55,986 bases of DNA from Gammaproteobacteria bacterium (GTDB lineage Bacteria > Pseudomonadota > Gammaproteobacteria > HK1): positions 1 through 55,986 of the forward strand of contig JAJFJT010000033.1 of assembly GCA_021773795.1 (NCBI GenBank), given 5' to 3'. The position numbers and the translations under genes were made by a program. Each line of letters opens with the position of its first letter. Position 1 is the stretch's first letter. This document shows positions 42,136 through 49,801 of this stretch, piece after piece. Below the pieces are notes generated by a model, which saw only the letters and a program-made list of their open reading frames with translations, did not search any database and was not told the origin of the DNA.

Positions 42136-42150
42136 GTAAAATTGGGTAAA
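42136..42150. promoter_or_regulatory. CpxR box
   Basis: GTAAAATTGGGTAAA is a perfect match to the CpxR tandem site GTAAA-N5-GTAAA. It lies in the 197-base space between the divergent surface-antigen/spy operon and cpxRA, about 90 bases from each start codon, so it can serve both. Confidence 0.82.
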
Positions 42151-42239
42151 GGGCCATGCAGAGGCGTGGTGCTGTGGCAATATGACGCCCCTATCAAGGG
42201 TTGGGAGCCTGTCAGACTTCTGGGAAGTGGAAAACATTC

Positions 42240-42938
42240 ATGACTAAGGTGCTACTGGTTGATGACGACGTAGAGCTTTGCGAGATGCTCTCTGAGTACC
42301 TTGCGCCCGAGGGTTTTGACGTGGATGCGAGCCATGACGGTGAAAGTGGCGCACAACGGGGGGTCGACGAAGATTTTGACGTGGTGGTGCTGGATGTGAT
42401 GCTGCCCGGGCTCAATGGTTTTGATGTGCTGAACCGGATCCGTAGTGCTTCACAGGTGCCGGTGCTGATGCTCACCGCTCGTGGCGATGATCTGGATCGC
42501 ATCGTCGGGCTGGAGATGGGGGCGGATGATTACCTGCCCAAGCCCTGTAATCCACGGGAACTGGTGGCAAGACTGCGTGCCATCCTGCGCCGCACTCAAT
42601 CCATTGCCAGCGCACAGTCGGCGGCGACCAAAGACGAGGTGCTGCGCTGTGGTGAGCTGGAACTACGGCCCGGTTCTCGTCTTGCCAAGCTCGGCAACCA
42701 AGCCCTTGATCTGACCAGTACCGAGTACAGCCTGCTGGAGATGCTGGTACGTCAGGCGGGGCAGGTGGTTAGCAAGGATCAGCTTTCTGAACAGGCGTTG
42801 GGTAGGGAGTTGGCGCGCTATGACCGCAGTATCGATGTCCACCTGAGCAATCTGCGCCGCAAATTGGGAACGGAAAAAGATCAGGCCTCTTATATTCAGA
42901 CCGTGCGTGGCATGGGCTACCAGTTGACCACGGGCTAG
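42240..42938 (+). CDS. cpxR: CpxR-like response regulator (OmpR family)
   Basis: From the ATG at 42240 (MTKVLLVDDDVELCEML) the product is 232 residues. The receiver domain has acidic DDD, the phospho-acceptor Asp in VVVLDVMLPGLNG, the Thr in MLTARGDDLD and the Lys in DDYLPKPCNPRELVAR. The winged-helix DNA-binding domain shows DLTSTEYSLLEMLVRQAG and DVHLSNLRRKLG. The sequence is closest to CpxR. It is followed after 6 bases by the histidine kinase gene. The CpxR box upstream predicts autoregulation. A slightly longer start (42201) is less likely. Confidence 0.92.
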   Translation: MTKVLLVDDDVELCEMLSEYLAPEGFDVDASHDGESGAQRGVDEDFDVVVLDVMLPGLNGFDVLNRIRSASQVPVLMLTARGDDLDRIVGLEMGADDYLPKPCNPRELVARLRAILRRTQSIASAQSAATKDEVLRCGELELRPGSRLAKLGNQALDLTSTEYSLLEMLVRQAGQVVSKDQLSEQALGRELARYDRSIDVHLSNLRRKLGTEKDQASYIQTVRGMGYQLTTG

Positions 42939-42944
42939 GGTGCC

Positions 42945-44351
42945 ATGGGTAGATTATTCTGGAAAATTTTTGGCTGGTTCTGGGTGGTGATGCTGCTCAT
43001 GGGCTTTGGCATCAGTTGGGCCATGAGTCAATTGATGCAGGATTCGGAACGGGAGGTGGCTGCTGCGCGCCAGTCCCGCCAATCGCGCTTGGTCCAGATG
43101 CGTATAAATGCCGTGGCGGTCACCCTGGAACACAGTGGTGAGACTGCGGCCAGGGCCGTTCTGCGACAGACAGAAAGCGGCTCACGAAGCCGTATTCTGG
43201 TTTTTGATAGCGAGGGCCGGGAACTTTTGGGACGAGCGGCGGGGCCTAGCGCAGTCAGCAATGCGCGCACGGTAGAGGCACCTTCAGGCCACAGCTATCG
43301 GCTGTTTAGCCAGCGCAATTCATTGCGCCGAGGAATTGCTACGGTGTTGCGAGCACCGTCACTGGCAAGCCCCCCGCCACTGCGACGTGTCGAGTCCGGC
43401 TCCCGGTTTGCCGGTAACCGCGGATGGGGTCATCGGCCGGAGCTCTATTGGCTGCGTTTTGTGCTCGCAGTGCTGGTTAGCGGTCTGGTCTGTTTCTGGC
43501 TGGCCTGGTATCTGACCCGACCCTTGCGCCACTTGCGCGCTGCCAGTCAGCGCTTTGCCGATGGCGAACTGGATGCGCGCGTTGGTGCGGCCATGGGGTG
43601 GCGACGGGATGAAATCAGTGACTTGGGGCACGACTTCGATGATATGGCGGATAAGCTGCAATCTCTCGTTAATGGGCAAAAACAGCTGCTCAACGATCTC
43701 TCCCACGAACTCCGTTCACCACTGGCTCGTTTACAGGTGGCAACGGGGATCGCGCGTCAACGCGGTAGCGGGAAACTTCTGCCGGAGTTGAAACGCATCG
43801 AACGCGAAGGTGAGCGTCTGAATGAACTGCTGGGGCAGATGCTGAGTCTTTCCCGTCTGGAGGCTGGTGCTGCAATCCTTGATAAGGCTGAAGTGGATCT
43901 ATCGGCACTGCTGAAGGAGGTGGTGCGAGACGCGGACTTCGAGGCCCGGGTGCGTCATCGCCGGGTATGTCTCCATGCTATGCCACCTTGCATGATCCGG
44001 GCTAATGCCGAGCTGCTTTTTCGGGCGCTGGAAAATGTGGTGCGCAATGCGGTGAAATACACGGGGGAAGGGACAGAAGTGGTAGTTGAAGGGATTTGCT
44101 CTGATTCAGAACACGAGGCCATCATCCGGGTGAGTGATGCGGGGCCAGGCGTATCGGATGAGCTGCTGGAGCACTTGTTTGAGCCCTTCGTCCGGGCGGC
44201 GGAGGCACGCGATCGAGTCAGTGGTGGCTTTGGTCTGGGGCTTGCCATCGCCCGCCGTGCCGTGTTGTCTCATGGTGGCCAGATCAGCGCCACCAACGGG
44301 CTTGAGGGTGGTTTATGTATTGAAATCCGCCTGCCCGTATCTAATTCCTGA
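42945..44351 (+). CDS. cpxA: CpxA-like sensor histidine kinase
   Basis: A 468-residue inner-membrane kinase with two membrane helices (about 9-30 and 168-190) flanking a periplasmic sensor of about 140 residues. A HAMP linker (WYLTRPLRHLRAASQRFADG) is followed by HisKA with the phospho-His in NDLSHELRSPLARLQ and an ATPase domain (N-box FRALENVVRNAVKYTG, DAGPGVSDELL, GGFGLGLAIARRAVLSHGG). It senses envelope stress and phosphorylates CpxR. The sensor domain has no clear E. coli CpxA-specific motif by eye, so the name rests on the regulator, the box and the spy-like neighbour. Confidence 0.9.
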   Translation: MGRLFWKIFGWFWVVMLLMGFGISWAMSQLMQDSEREVAAARQSRQSRLVQMRINAVAVTLEHSGETAARAVLRQTESGSRSRILVFDSEGRELLGRAAGPSAVSNARTVEAPSGHSYRLFSQRNSLRRGIATVLRAPSLASPPPLRRVESGSRFAGNRGWGHRPELYWLRFVLAVLVSGLVCFWLAWYLTRPLRHLRAASQRFADGELDARVGAAMGWRRDEISDLGHDFDDMADKLQSLVNGQKQLLNDLSHELRSPLARLQVATGIARQRGSGKLLPELKRIEREGERLNELLGQMLSLSRLEAGAAILDKAEVDLSALLKEVVRDADFEARVRHRRVCLHAMPPCMIRANAELLFRALENVVRNAVKYTGEGTEVVVEGICSDSEHEAIIRVSDAGPGVSDELLEHLFEPFVRAAEARDRVSGGFGLGLAIARRAVLSHGGQISATNGLEGGLCIEIRLPVSNS

Positions 44352-44364
44352 TGACACGTGCCGC

Positions 44365-44417
44365 TTTTGTGTAGGGATGTACTTATGCCGCAGGTATAAG
44401 TGCATTCCTACACAAAA
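44365..44417. repeat. Palindrome, family E, first copy
   Basis: TTTTGTGTAGGGATGTACTT pairs imperfectly with ATAAGTGCATTCCTACACAA at the right side, giving a hairpin of about 22 bp just after the cpxA stop. It could serve as its terminator. The core GGGATGTACTTATG recurs at 44670 and inverted at 44728. Confidence 0.75.
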
Positions 44418-44442
44418 CGCTAAGCTAACCTGACCTACCCGC

Positions 44443-44539
44443 TGTAGCCTGGATGGAGCGGCCGCGGAATCCGGGGGCAAGACCGGTTGTTAAGGCGAAT
44501 GACATTCTCCTGGATTTCACTTCGTTTCATCCAGGCTAC
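44443..44539. repeat. Intergenic palindromic repeat, family A, copy 4
   Basis: A 97-bp copy with GTAGCCTGGATGGAGCGG at the left and TTTCATCCAGGCTACGGG at the right. The centre (AAGACCGGTTGTTAAGGCGA) is nearly the same as in copy 2. Confidence 0.92.
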
Positions 44540-44614
44540 GGGCTGGGGTTATTCGCTTCGCGCACCTTGCGGGCCGCCTTTTGAGCATTGTTGTGGGGTT
44601 ACCGCTCTTCGGGC

Positions 44615-44745
44615 AAGCATCGCTCTCGCACATTTTGTACAGGGATGTGCGAGAGCGACGCTTGGCCAGGGATGTACTTATGTCGTGAAGCACAAGGACC
44701 GCTCCTGGGCATCCATGCCTTCGCGGCATAAGTACATCCCTGTAC
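44615..44745. repeat. Two adjacent palindromes, family E
   Basis: The first has arms AAGCATCGCTCTCGCACAT (44615) and ATGTGCGAGAGCGACGCTT (44645) around TTTTGTACAGGG. The second has GGGATGTACTTATG (44670) against CATAAGTACATCCC (44727). TTGTACAGGGATGT and its complement ACATCCCTGTACAA border the group, as if one larger element carried an inserted or duplicated arm. Confidence 0.7.
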
Positions 44746-44780
44746 AAAAAAAACCTCCCACCCCGTGAGGGATGGGAGGC
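44746..44780 (-). terminator. Rho-independent terminator of the ncgABC-nirK operon
   Basis: On the minus strand GCCTCCCATCCC and GGGTGGGAGG pair around TCACG and are followed by eight T residues, 20 bases after the nirK stop. Confidence 0.92.
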
Positions 44781-44799
44781 TGTTAAGGGCTTCCTAAAA

Positions 44800-45753
44800 C
44801 TACCGAAGCTGGATCTTGTCGCCCTTGCCCAGGGTCGGGTCGGCGTCCGGGCGATTCATCAGCACGGTGATGGCACCTCGCATGGCCGCACGCATGGCGT
44901 GATCGACGATAGCGTTATTGGTGGGCTTATCGGCCGGTGAGACGATATCCATAGCCGCAGAGCCGAAGGTCGGAATGCCATAGGTCTGCATGCCGTAGAG
45001 GACATTGTTTGGGCTGCCGTCAGGATAGACACGGTCCCAGATGGCGGCGATGGGATGGGCGGCGATGGGCTGGTTGATGTTGGCGTTACCGTAGAAGATA
45101 CGTACGCGCTCACCCGGCTTGGACATCAAGACGATGCTGGCATCAGGATCGTGCACCGGGTCGTAATGGAAGATCTTTCCGTTGATCAGGGAGTTGGTCC
45201 AACCCTTGTCTTCCAGCATGGCCTTGTCGTCATCGGCGTTGGGGAATAGCTGACCCTGGATGATCACGTACTCACGATCGGGCTTGGGAAATTTCTTGGT
45301 GTATTTTTTCGGATCGACGATGATCATGCCGTACATGCCGCGAGCGATGTGCTGCTGCATAGGCATGGCACCACAGTGATAAAGGAAAGCGCCGGGGACT
45401 TTTACCTTGAACTTGAAGTGCTTGGACTCACCCGGTTTTACTGGTGAGAACTCACCCAGCACGTCTACCTGGGCGGCATGGAAATCCATGGAGTGACTTT
45501 CTTTATTGTCCTTGTCATTGACCAGGGTAAAGTCGACGATATCACCAACTTTGACCCGAACCAGCGGCCCAGGAATCTTGCCATCAAAGGTCCAGCCAGC
45601 GTATTTGGTGCCTTTGTTATCGATCTCGACGGTATTCTCCATGGCATGCATGGTGAGCTCGACGGTTTTCGCCGCCGCGATCTGGGTGGTGAAGACGAGG
45701 CCGAGGGCGGTGCCCAGAGCGGCTATCTTCAAGGTAGATTTACTGAGTATCAT
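44800..45753 (-). CDS. nirK: Copper-containing nitrite reductase (NirK, class II/AniA-like)
   Basis: From ATG 45753 (MILSKSTLKIAALG; ribosome site AGGGAG) the product is 317 residues with a signal peptide ending IAAAKTV. The copper ligands are present. SHSMDFHAAQ gives the type 1 His, the catalytic Asp and a type 2 His. LYHCGAMPMQQHIARGM gives a type 2 His plus type 1 Cys, His and Met, with the shorter Cys-to-His loop of AniA-type enzymes. AHPIAAIWDRVYPDG gives the third type 2 His, and IVDHAMRAAMRGA closes the fold. It reduces nitrite to nitric oxide in the periplasm. It is the last gene of an operon with a multicopper oxidase and two c-type cytochromes, as in Nitrosomonas ncgABC-nirK. Confidence 0.93.
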   Translation of the reverse strand: MILSKSTLKIAALGTALGLVFTTQIAAAKTVELTMHAMENTVEIDNKGTKYAGWTFDGKIPGPLVRVKVGDIVDFTLVNDKDNKESHSMDFHAAQVDVLGEFSPVKPGESKHFKFKVKVPGAFLYHCGAMPMQQHIARGMYGMIIVDPKKYTKKFPKPDREYVIIQGQLFPNADDDKAMLEDKGWTNSLINGKIFHYDPVHDPDASIVLMSKPGERVRIFYGNANINQPIAAHPIAAIWDRVYPDGSPNNVLYGMQTYGIPTFGSAAMDIVSPADKPTNNAIVDHAMRAAMRGAITVLMNRPDADPTLGKGDKIQLR

Positions 45754-45813
45754 TTTTTGTTTCTCCCTGATGAAGTGCCTTAAGGGCACGGTGTTTACCG
45801 CGATAGCGGCAAA

Positions 45814-46182
45814 TTATTTCGCCTTGCCGTGCTGGCATTGGCAGAGTTCGCGCAGGTAGGCCACCAGATCGTGGATTTCCCCGTCATTCAAGTTGTCGCC
45901 CCAGGGCGGCATCAGCGTTGATTTACCGATAGCCTGACCGCCACCCTTGATGGCGTCGAACAGATCCTTTTCAGAGCGTGAGGACATATCCTGTCCATCG
46001 GTGTGATCGCGTGGCTGTACCGACATATCCGGTACATTGACGCCAAGGCCATCACCCGTGAGGCCGTGGCACTGTACGCAGTAGGTGTCGTAATTGTCCT
46101 TGGCGCTGTCGCCAGCGCTGACACTGGCCAAAGGCATGAGTAGCAGTGCGGTGAGTAGTCCGTTTGCGATTCCCGGCTTCAC
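45814..46182 (-). CDS. ncgC: Monoheme cytochrome c, NcgC-like
   Basis: A 122-residue periplasmic cytochrome from a GTG that overlaps the ncgB stop (GTGA). It has a signal peptide (about 1-23, LLTALLLMPLASVSAG) and one heme site CVQCH, with the axial Met in STLMPPWGDNLNDGEIHDLV. The C-terminal LCQCQHGKAK adds two unusual cysteines. It probably carries electrons to NirK or from the multicopper oxidase. A much longer upstream frame overlaps ncgB and is rejected. Confidence 0.9.
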   Translation of the reverse strand: MKPGIANGLLTALLLMPLASVSAGDSAKDNYDTYCVQCHGLTGDGLGVNVPDMSVQPRDHTDGQDMSSRSEKDLFDAIKGGGQAIGKSTLMPPWGDNLNDGEIHDLVAYLRELCQCQHGKAK

Positions 46183-46856
46183 TGGAAGTCCTCCGCTGCG
46201 AGGGCATTGAAGTAATGCACGAACTTTTGTAAATCGCGGTCCTTCAGTTTGCGGGCGGGCATGATGGTTTTGGGTTCCCAGATCTTGGGGTTGCGCATGA
46301 AGCTGACGAGATAATCGGCTTGCAGGCGCTTTCCAATGGTGTAGACCTCGGGGCCAGAGACCCCGCCGTAGCCCGGCTCGACCTGATGACAGGCCAGGCA
46401 ACCGCGGAACTTGTCGAACAGCATTTCCCCCATGCTGAGCGAGATCGTGCCGGTTTTGTAATCGCCCGCTTTGACGCGCTCGGCACCCTCCTTGAGGGCC
46501 ATTAGCGCGTTGGTCGCGGCCCTTGCGGCGGCTGCATCCAGTTTGGGGTGTGGCTTCAAGCTGGCTTCATCCACTACATCGCCCTTGGGGCCAGTCTTGA
46601 TGTGTTTACCGTAGAACATCCCCGCTGGGCGGTTGCGTATCGGCTTTTGTAACCATTGCTCTAGCCATTCGGCGCGGTATTTGATGCCGGCGTAGCCAAG
46701 ATCCGGTCCCTTGCGGTCACGATAGGCCTGAGCCGAGTCCGGTGCCGGGCCGCTCAGGCTGTGGCAGCTACCGCATTGCTCTTGCAACAGCTCCTGATCG
46801 CCCGCGGCCAATGCCGGCGTGCTCAGCAGGGTGAGAATGATGAACCCCGCCCTCAT
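46179..46856 (-). CDS. ncgB: Diheme cytochrome c, NcgB-like
   Basis: A 225-residue periplasmic protein with a signal peptide (about 1-18) and two heme sites, CGSCH near residue 33 and CLACH near 154. Candidate axial methionines lie in PAGMFYGKH and TIMPARKLKDRD. The two-domain layout and the gene order match NcgB of Nitrosomonas europaea. It overlaps ncgA by four bases and ncgC by four. It probably passes electrons between the membrane chain and NirK or the multicopper oxidase. Confidence 0.9.
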   Translation of the reverse strand: MRAGFIILTLLSTPALAAGDQELLQEQCGSCHSLSGPAPDSAQAYRDRKGPDLGYAGIKYRAEWLEQWLQKPIRNRPAGMFYGKHIKTGPKGDVVDEASLKPHPKLDAAAARAATNALMALKEGAERVKAGDYKTGTISLSMGEMLFDKFRGCLACHQVEPGYGGVSGPEVYTIGKRLQADYLVSFMRNPKIWEPKTIMPARKLKDRDLQKFVHYFNALAAEDFQ

Positions 46857-47956
46857 TTCTTGTGTCCTCTGCGCTTACGGCCCTTCTTTGCGATGGGTGT
46901 ACCCACAAAGCGGTCATGGTTGTGCATGCCGTGGGGCTTGGCGAGGGATTCGCTGTAAAAGAAGTTTGAATCGTAATTCACACCGTTCCAGGCATAGTCA
47001 GCATCCCGTTCGATTTCGTCATACTCGATGACGGTGATCGGGCCACCCGGGAATTTCCCGTTATTGGTGACGTGATGGTCCACATGGTCATGGAAAATGA
47101 ACAGCCCCGGGTTATTCATACGGACGATAACGTCGTAGCGCTCGCCGGGCCCAAACAACACGGTATCCACCAGATAGGGTGCCGGAATGGGCAGACCGTC
47201 CTTGTGGGTGATGAGCATGTCGTGGCCGTGGGAATGCATGGTGTGAAACTCACCACCGGCACCGTAGAAGCGGATGCGAACCACATCACCCTTTTTTACC
47301 CGTAGCGGCTGGGTCAGGGGAAAGGAGCGGCCATTCATGGAGAAGTAGTCGGTGACGTCGTGCGGCCCACCACCGTCGCCTAGCTTGCTGGCGTATTTGG
47401 ACTGCCAGCCACTGAGCATCATGATCACGTCCTTGGTGACCTCTTTCTCTATGGCAATGGGTTCTTTGGGATCGACCACGATGGGCCCCCACATGCCGCG
47501 GATACCTACGTGTTCATTGACGTTGACGTGGCAGTGGTACCACAGGCTGCCAGTCTTGTCCGCCTTCCATTGGTAGGTATAGGTGTCGCCAGCCTCAATG
47601 TTGCCCTGGGTAATGCCGGGGACGCCGTCATTGCGCCAGTTATCTTTTTGGTGAATGCCATGCCAATGAATGGTGTGGGGCAGTGAAGTGTTATTGGTGA
47701 CATTGACGGTGACATCGTCGCCTTCTTTCACATGCATGAGGGGACCGGGCACCTGGCGGTTGAAGGCGAAGACCTGATATTTAAAGCCCGGGGCAACCTC
47801 GATCTCCATTTCATCAATACTGAGTTCGAAGACGTGTTTCGCCGCCATGCTTTGGGAGGGGTAGCCGAGAATCATGGCCAGCATGGCAATTGCCAGGCCA
47901 ATGCCTGACAGGGGGCGGCAACACAGACGGCTTATCATGGGGTGGGCTGACGGCAT
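46853..47956 (-). CDS. ncgA: Two-domain multicopper oxidase (type C arrangement), NcgA-like
   Basis: A 367-residue exported protein (signal about 1-38). Domain 1 contains HTIHWHGIHQ and WYHCHVNVNEHVGIRGMWG, which supply trinuclear-site His residues and a full type 1 site (His, Cys, His, Met). Domain 2 has HTMHSHGHD and FIFHDHVDHH, which lack the Cys, so the type 1 copper is only in the N-terminal domain (type C two-domain oxidase). Such enzymes are homotrimers. In N. europaea the homologue heads the nirK operon and is linked to nitrite tolerance. The C-terminus is a Lys/Arg-rich tail. An NsrR-like site lies 37 bases before the start. Confidence 0.92.
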   Translation of the reverse strand: MPSAHPMISRLCCRPLSGIGLAIAMLAMILGYPSQSMAAKHVFELSIDEMEIEVAPGFKYQVFAFNRQVPGPLMHVKEGDDVTVNVTNNTSLPHTIHWHGIHQKDNWRNDGVPGITQGNIEAGDTYTYQWKADKTGSLWYHCHVNVNEHVGIRGMWGPIVVDPKEPIAIEKEVTKDVIMMLSGWQSKYASKLGDGGGPHDVTDYFSMNGRSFPLTQPLRVKKGDVVRIRFYGAGGEFHTMHSHGHDMLITHKDGLPIPAPYLVDTVLFGPGERYDVIVRMNNPGLFIFHDHVDHHVTNNGKFPGGPITVIEYDEIERDADYAWNGVNYDSNFFYSESLAKPHGMHNHDRFVGTPIAKKGRKRRGHKK

Positions 47957-48367
47957 TATTTATTCCCTCACTTGTTTTTAGTTGGCACCCAAAAGATGGC
48001 TGTAAAATACGCCTTCTATAAAGGTGCGGGTAAGATATATGTATTAAACCATCGTTGCAAATTGGTTTTCTGAATAAAGTTGATTGATTTTTATACAGGC
48101 GATAGGTTGATAGTGGGCGGGATGAATGCCATTGAAGGGCGTAGCGTGTTGTCGATACGGAGATCCTTTAGGCTTTAAAGGCTTTAGGTTTTGCCCGGCG
48201 GGGCATACCATGGGGCCGGGTCGGCATTCCACTTTAATAGGCGACTTCTATAATGAAGATTTTGTCTTTTAAATCATGAGAATACTTTACTTATATGATG
48301 TCGAGCCTTAGGATAAGCGCAGATCGTTGGGTTCCCTAACAGGGTTCTCTTGCCATTGGGCCTGGAT
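47957..48367. other. Divergent intergenic region between ncgA and the tolC-like gene
   Basis: This 411-base region is partly AT-rich and has no credible gene. It contains the NsrR-like operator near the left end. A short direct repeat around 48167-48187 (CTTTAGGCTTTAAAGGCTTT) is of unknown meaning. Promoters for both directions are expected here but no clear sigma-70 pair could be fixed by eye. Confidence 0.6.
47993..48015 (-). promoter_or_regulatory. NsrR-like operator upstream of ncgABC-nirK
   Basis: Bases 47993-48015 run AAGATGGCTG-TAAAATACGCCTT. Against the palindromic NsrR pattern AAGATGYATTT-N-AAATRCATCTT this agrees at 17 of 22 defined positions. NsrR is a nitric-oxide-sensing repressor, and nirK of N. 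europaea is NsrR-controlled, so the position fits. The match is by eye only. Confidence 0.5.
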
Positions 48368-49750
48368 ATGGATATGAAACAGCAACCAAAAACCCTTGTA
48401 GATACTGATTCTTTGTCTTGGCCCGGCCGGATTATGGTGGTTGCTATTGCCTGCCTGATGTTTATTCCCGCTGGCTATGCCAAAACCCTGGAAGAAGCGG
48501 TACAAACCGCATTGGCCACTAATCCGCAGGTGCTGGGCGCTGAGGCTTCTCGGCGTGCCGCACGTCAGGATGTTCGTCAGGCCCGCGGGGGTTATTTGCC
48601 CAGCGTGAATCTCACGGGCAGCGTGGGGCGTGAATACAGTGATATCAAACAGTTACATATTGCGGGCAAGGACAATCGTGCGCTGACGCCACGCAAGACC
48701 GGTCTCAGCCTGAGTCAGATGGTGTACGACGGCTTTGCCACCAGGAACGAAGTAGAGCGCCGCCAAGCCTTGCTGGATGCCTCTCATGGTCGCGTGGGTG
48801 GAACCTGGGAGCAGGTGGCACTGGGTGCCGTTAGCAGTTATCTGGAAGTGCTCAAAGGCGAGCAGTTGGTGAAACTGGCGGAAAGTAATCTGGCCGCCCA
48901 CAAGAAGATTTGGGGCAAGGTGAAGCTGGGTGTGGATCGTGGTGTTCGCCGTCGTGCGGACCTGCAGCAGGCATCCAGCCGTTTGGCATTAGCACGCAGC
49001 GTGTTGGTGGCGCGGCGTGGTCGTTTGCGTGAGGTCACTACCAATTATCGGCGCGTGGTGGGGGAAGCGCCCAAGGGTTTGCTAAGCCCTGGCTTCCAGT
49101 CGGCGGCTTTCATTCGCGATGGACAGCTTGATAATGGGGCGCTGAACAGCGCTATTGATGCCGGTGTTTCACGCGCGTTAGCGGAAAACCCCTCCCTGAA
49201 AGCGGCGATTGCGGAAAAAGAGGCTGCAGCGGCGGCAGTGCGCGGCACCAAGGCCGCTTTTATGCCGCGGGTGGATCTGGAGCTGGGCGCCAACCGGGAC
49301 TCTAATCTTGCCGGTGTGGAGGGCGTGCGTAACACCAATTCGGTGATGCTGGTGGGGCGCTGGAATCTGTTTCGTGGTGGTTCGGACAAGGCGCGTGAGC
49401 AGGCCCAGGTACATCGGCATTTTGCCGCGGTGGATTTGGTCGCTGACACCCGCCGTGCCATTGAGGAAGATGTCACGGTGTCGCTGCATGCCAAGGCCAC
49501 CAGTGAGGAGCGCCTGATTCATCTTGGTGCCTATGTTGAGGCAAGTGCCGAGACCCTGAGGGCTTATCGTTCTCAGCACGAATTGGGGCGGCGCAGCCTG
49601 CTGGACCTGCTGGATGCAGAGAACGAGCTCTTCGCGGCGCGCTCTAATCTCTCCTCGGGTCGTTTCGATGATCTGTTCAACCATCATTTTGTAGCCGCCA
49701 GTCAGGGTCGTCTGGTGTCCTCGCTCGGGATCGAGGGTCCGTCCAGGTAA
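48368..49750 (+). CDS. TolC family outer membrane efflux protein (type I secretion, LapE/AggA-like)
   Basis: About 460 residues from the ATG at 48368 (or 48374). A signal peptide ends near GYAKTLEEAV. Then come the paired TolC repeats with long coiled coils: TALATNPQVLGAEASRRAAR near 40 and VSRALAENPSLKAAIAEKEA near 270, plus the typical ELGRRSLLDLLDAENELFAA motif near the C-terminus. It forms the outer membrane channel. The ABC transporter and adaptor genes follow, completing a type I secretion system. A TTG start at 48350 is possible but lacks support. Confidence 0.93.
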   Translation: MDMKQQPKTLVDTDSLSWPGRIMVVAIACLMFIPAGYAKTLEEAVQTALATNPQVLGAEASRRAARQDVRQARGGYLPSVNLTGSVGREYSDIKQLHIAGKDNRALTPRKTGLSLSQMVYDGFATRNEVERRQALLDASHGRVGGTWEQVALGAVSSYLEVLKGEQLVKLAESNLAAHKKIWGKVKLGVDRGVRRRADLQQASSRLALARSVLVARRGRLREVTTNYRRVVGEAPKGLLSPGFQSAAFIRDGQLDNGALNSAIDAGVSRALAENPSLKAAIAEKEAAAAAVRGTKAAFMPRVDLELGANRDSNLAGVEGVRNTNSVMLVGRWNLFRGGSDKAREQAQVHRHFAAVDLVADTRRAIEEDVTVSLHAKATSEERLIHLGAYVEASAETLRAYRSQHELGRRSLLDLLDAENELFAARSNLSSGRFDDLFNHHFVAASQGRLVSSLGIEGPSR

Positions 49751-49801
49751 ATCCGGACAGGCCAGCACGAGCTATGCTCTGGATTCCTGCAGGCCTAGTC
49801 C

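Larger units (their letters stand above)
44352..44799. other. Repeat-filled intergenic region between cpxA and nirK
   Basis: These 448 bases hold no gene. They contain, in order, a 53-bp palindrome, family A copy 4, two interleaved palindromes that share the GGGATGTACTTATG motif, and the terminator of the nitrite reductase operon. Confidence 0.75.

Noticed and set aside
45814-46401. 195-residue version of the monoheme cytochrome
   Set aside because: The extra 73 residues lie out of frame within ncgB and would hide the signal peptide that starts at the GTG.
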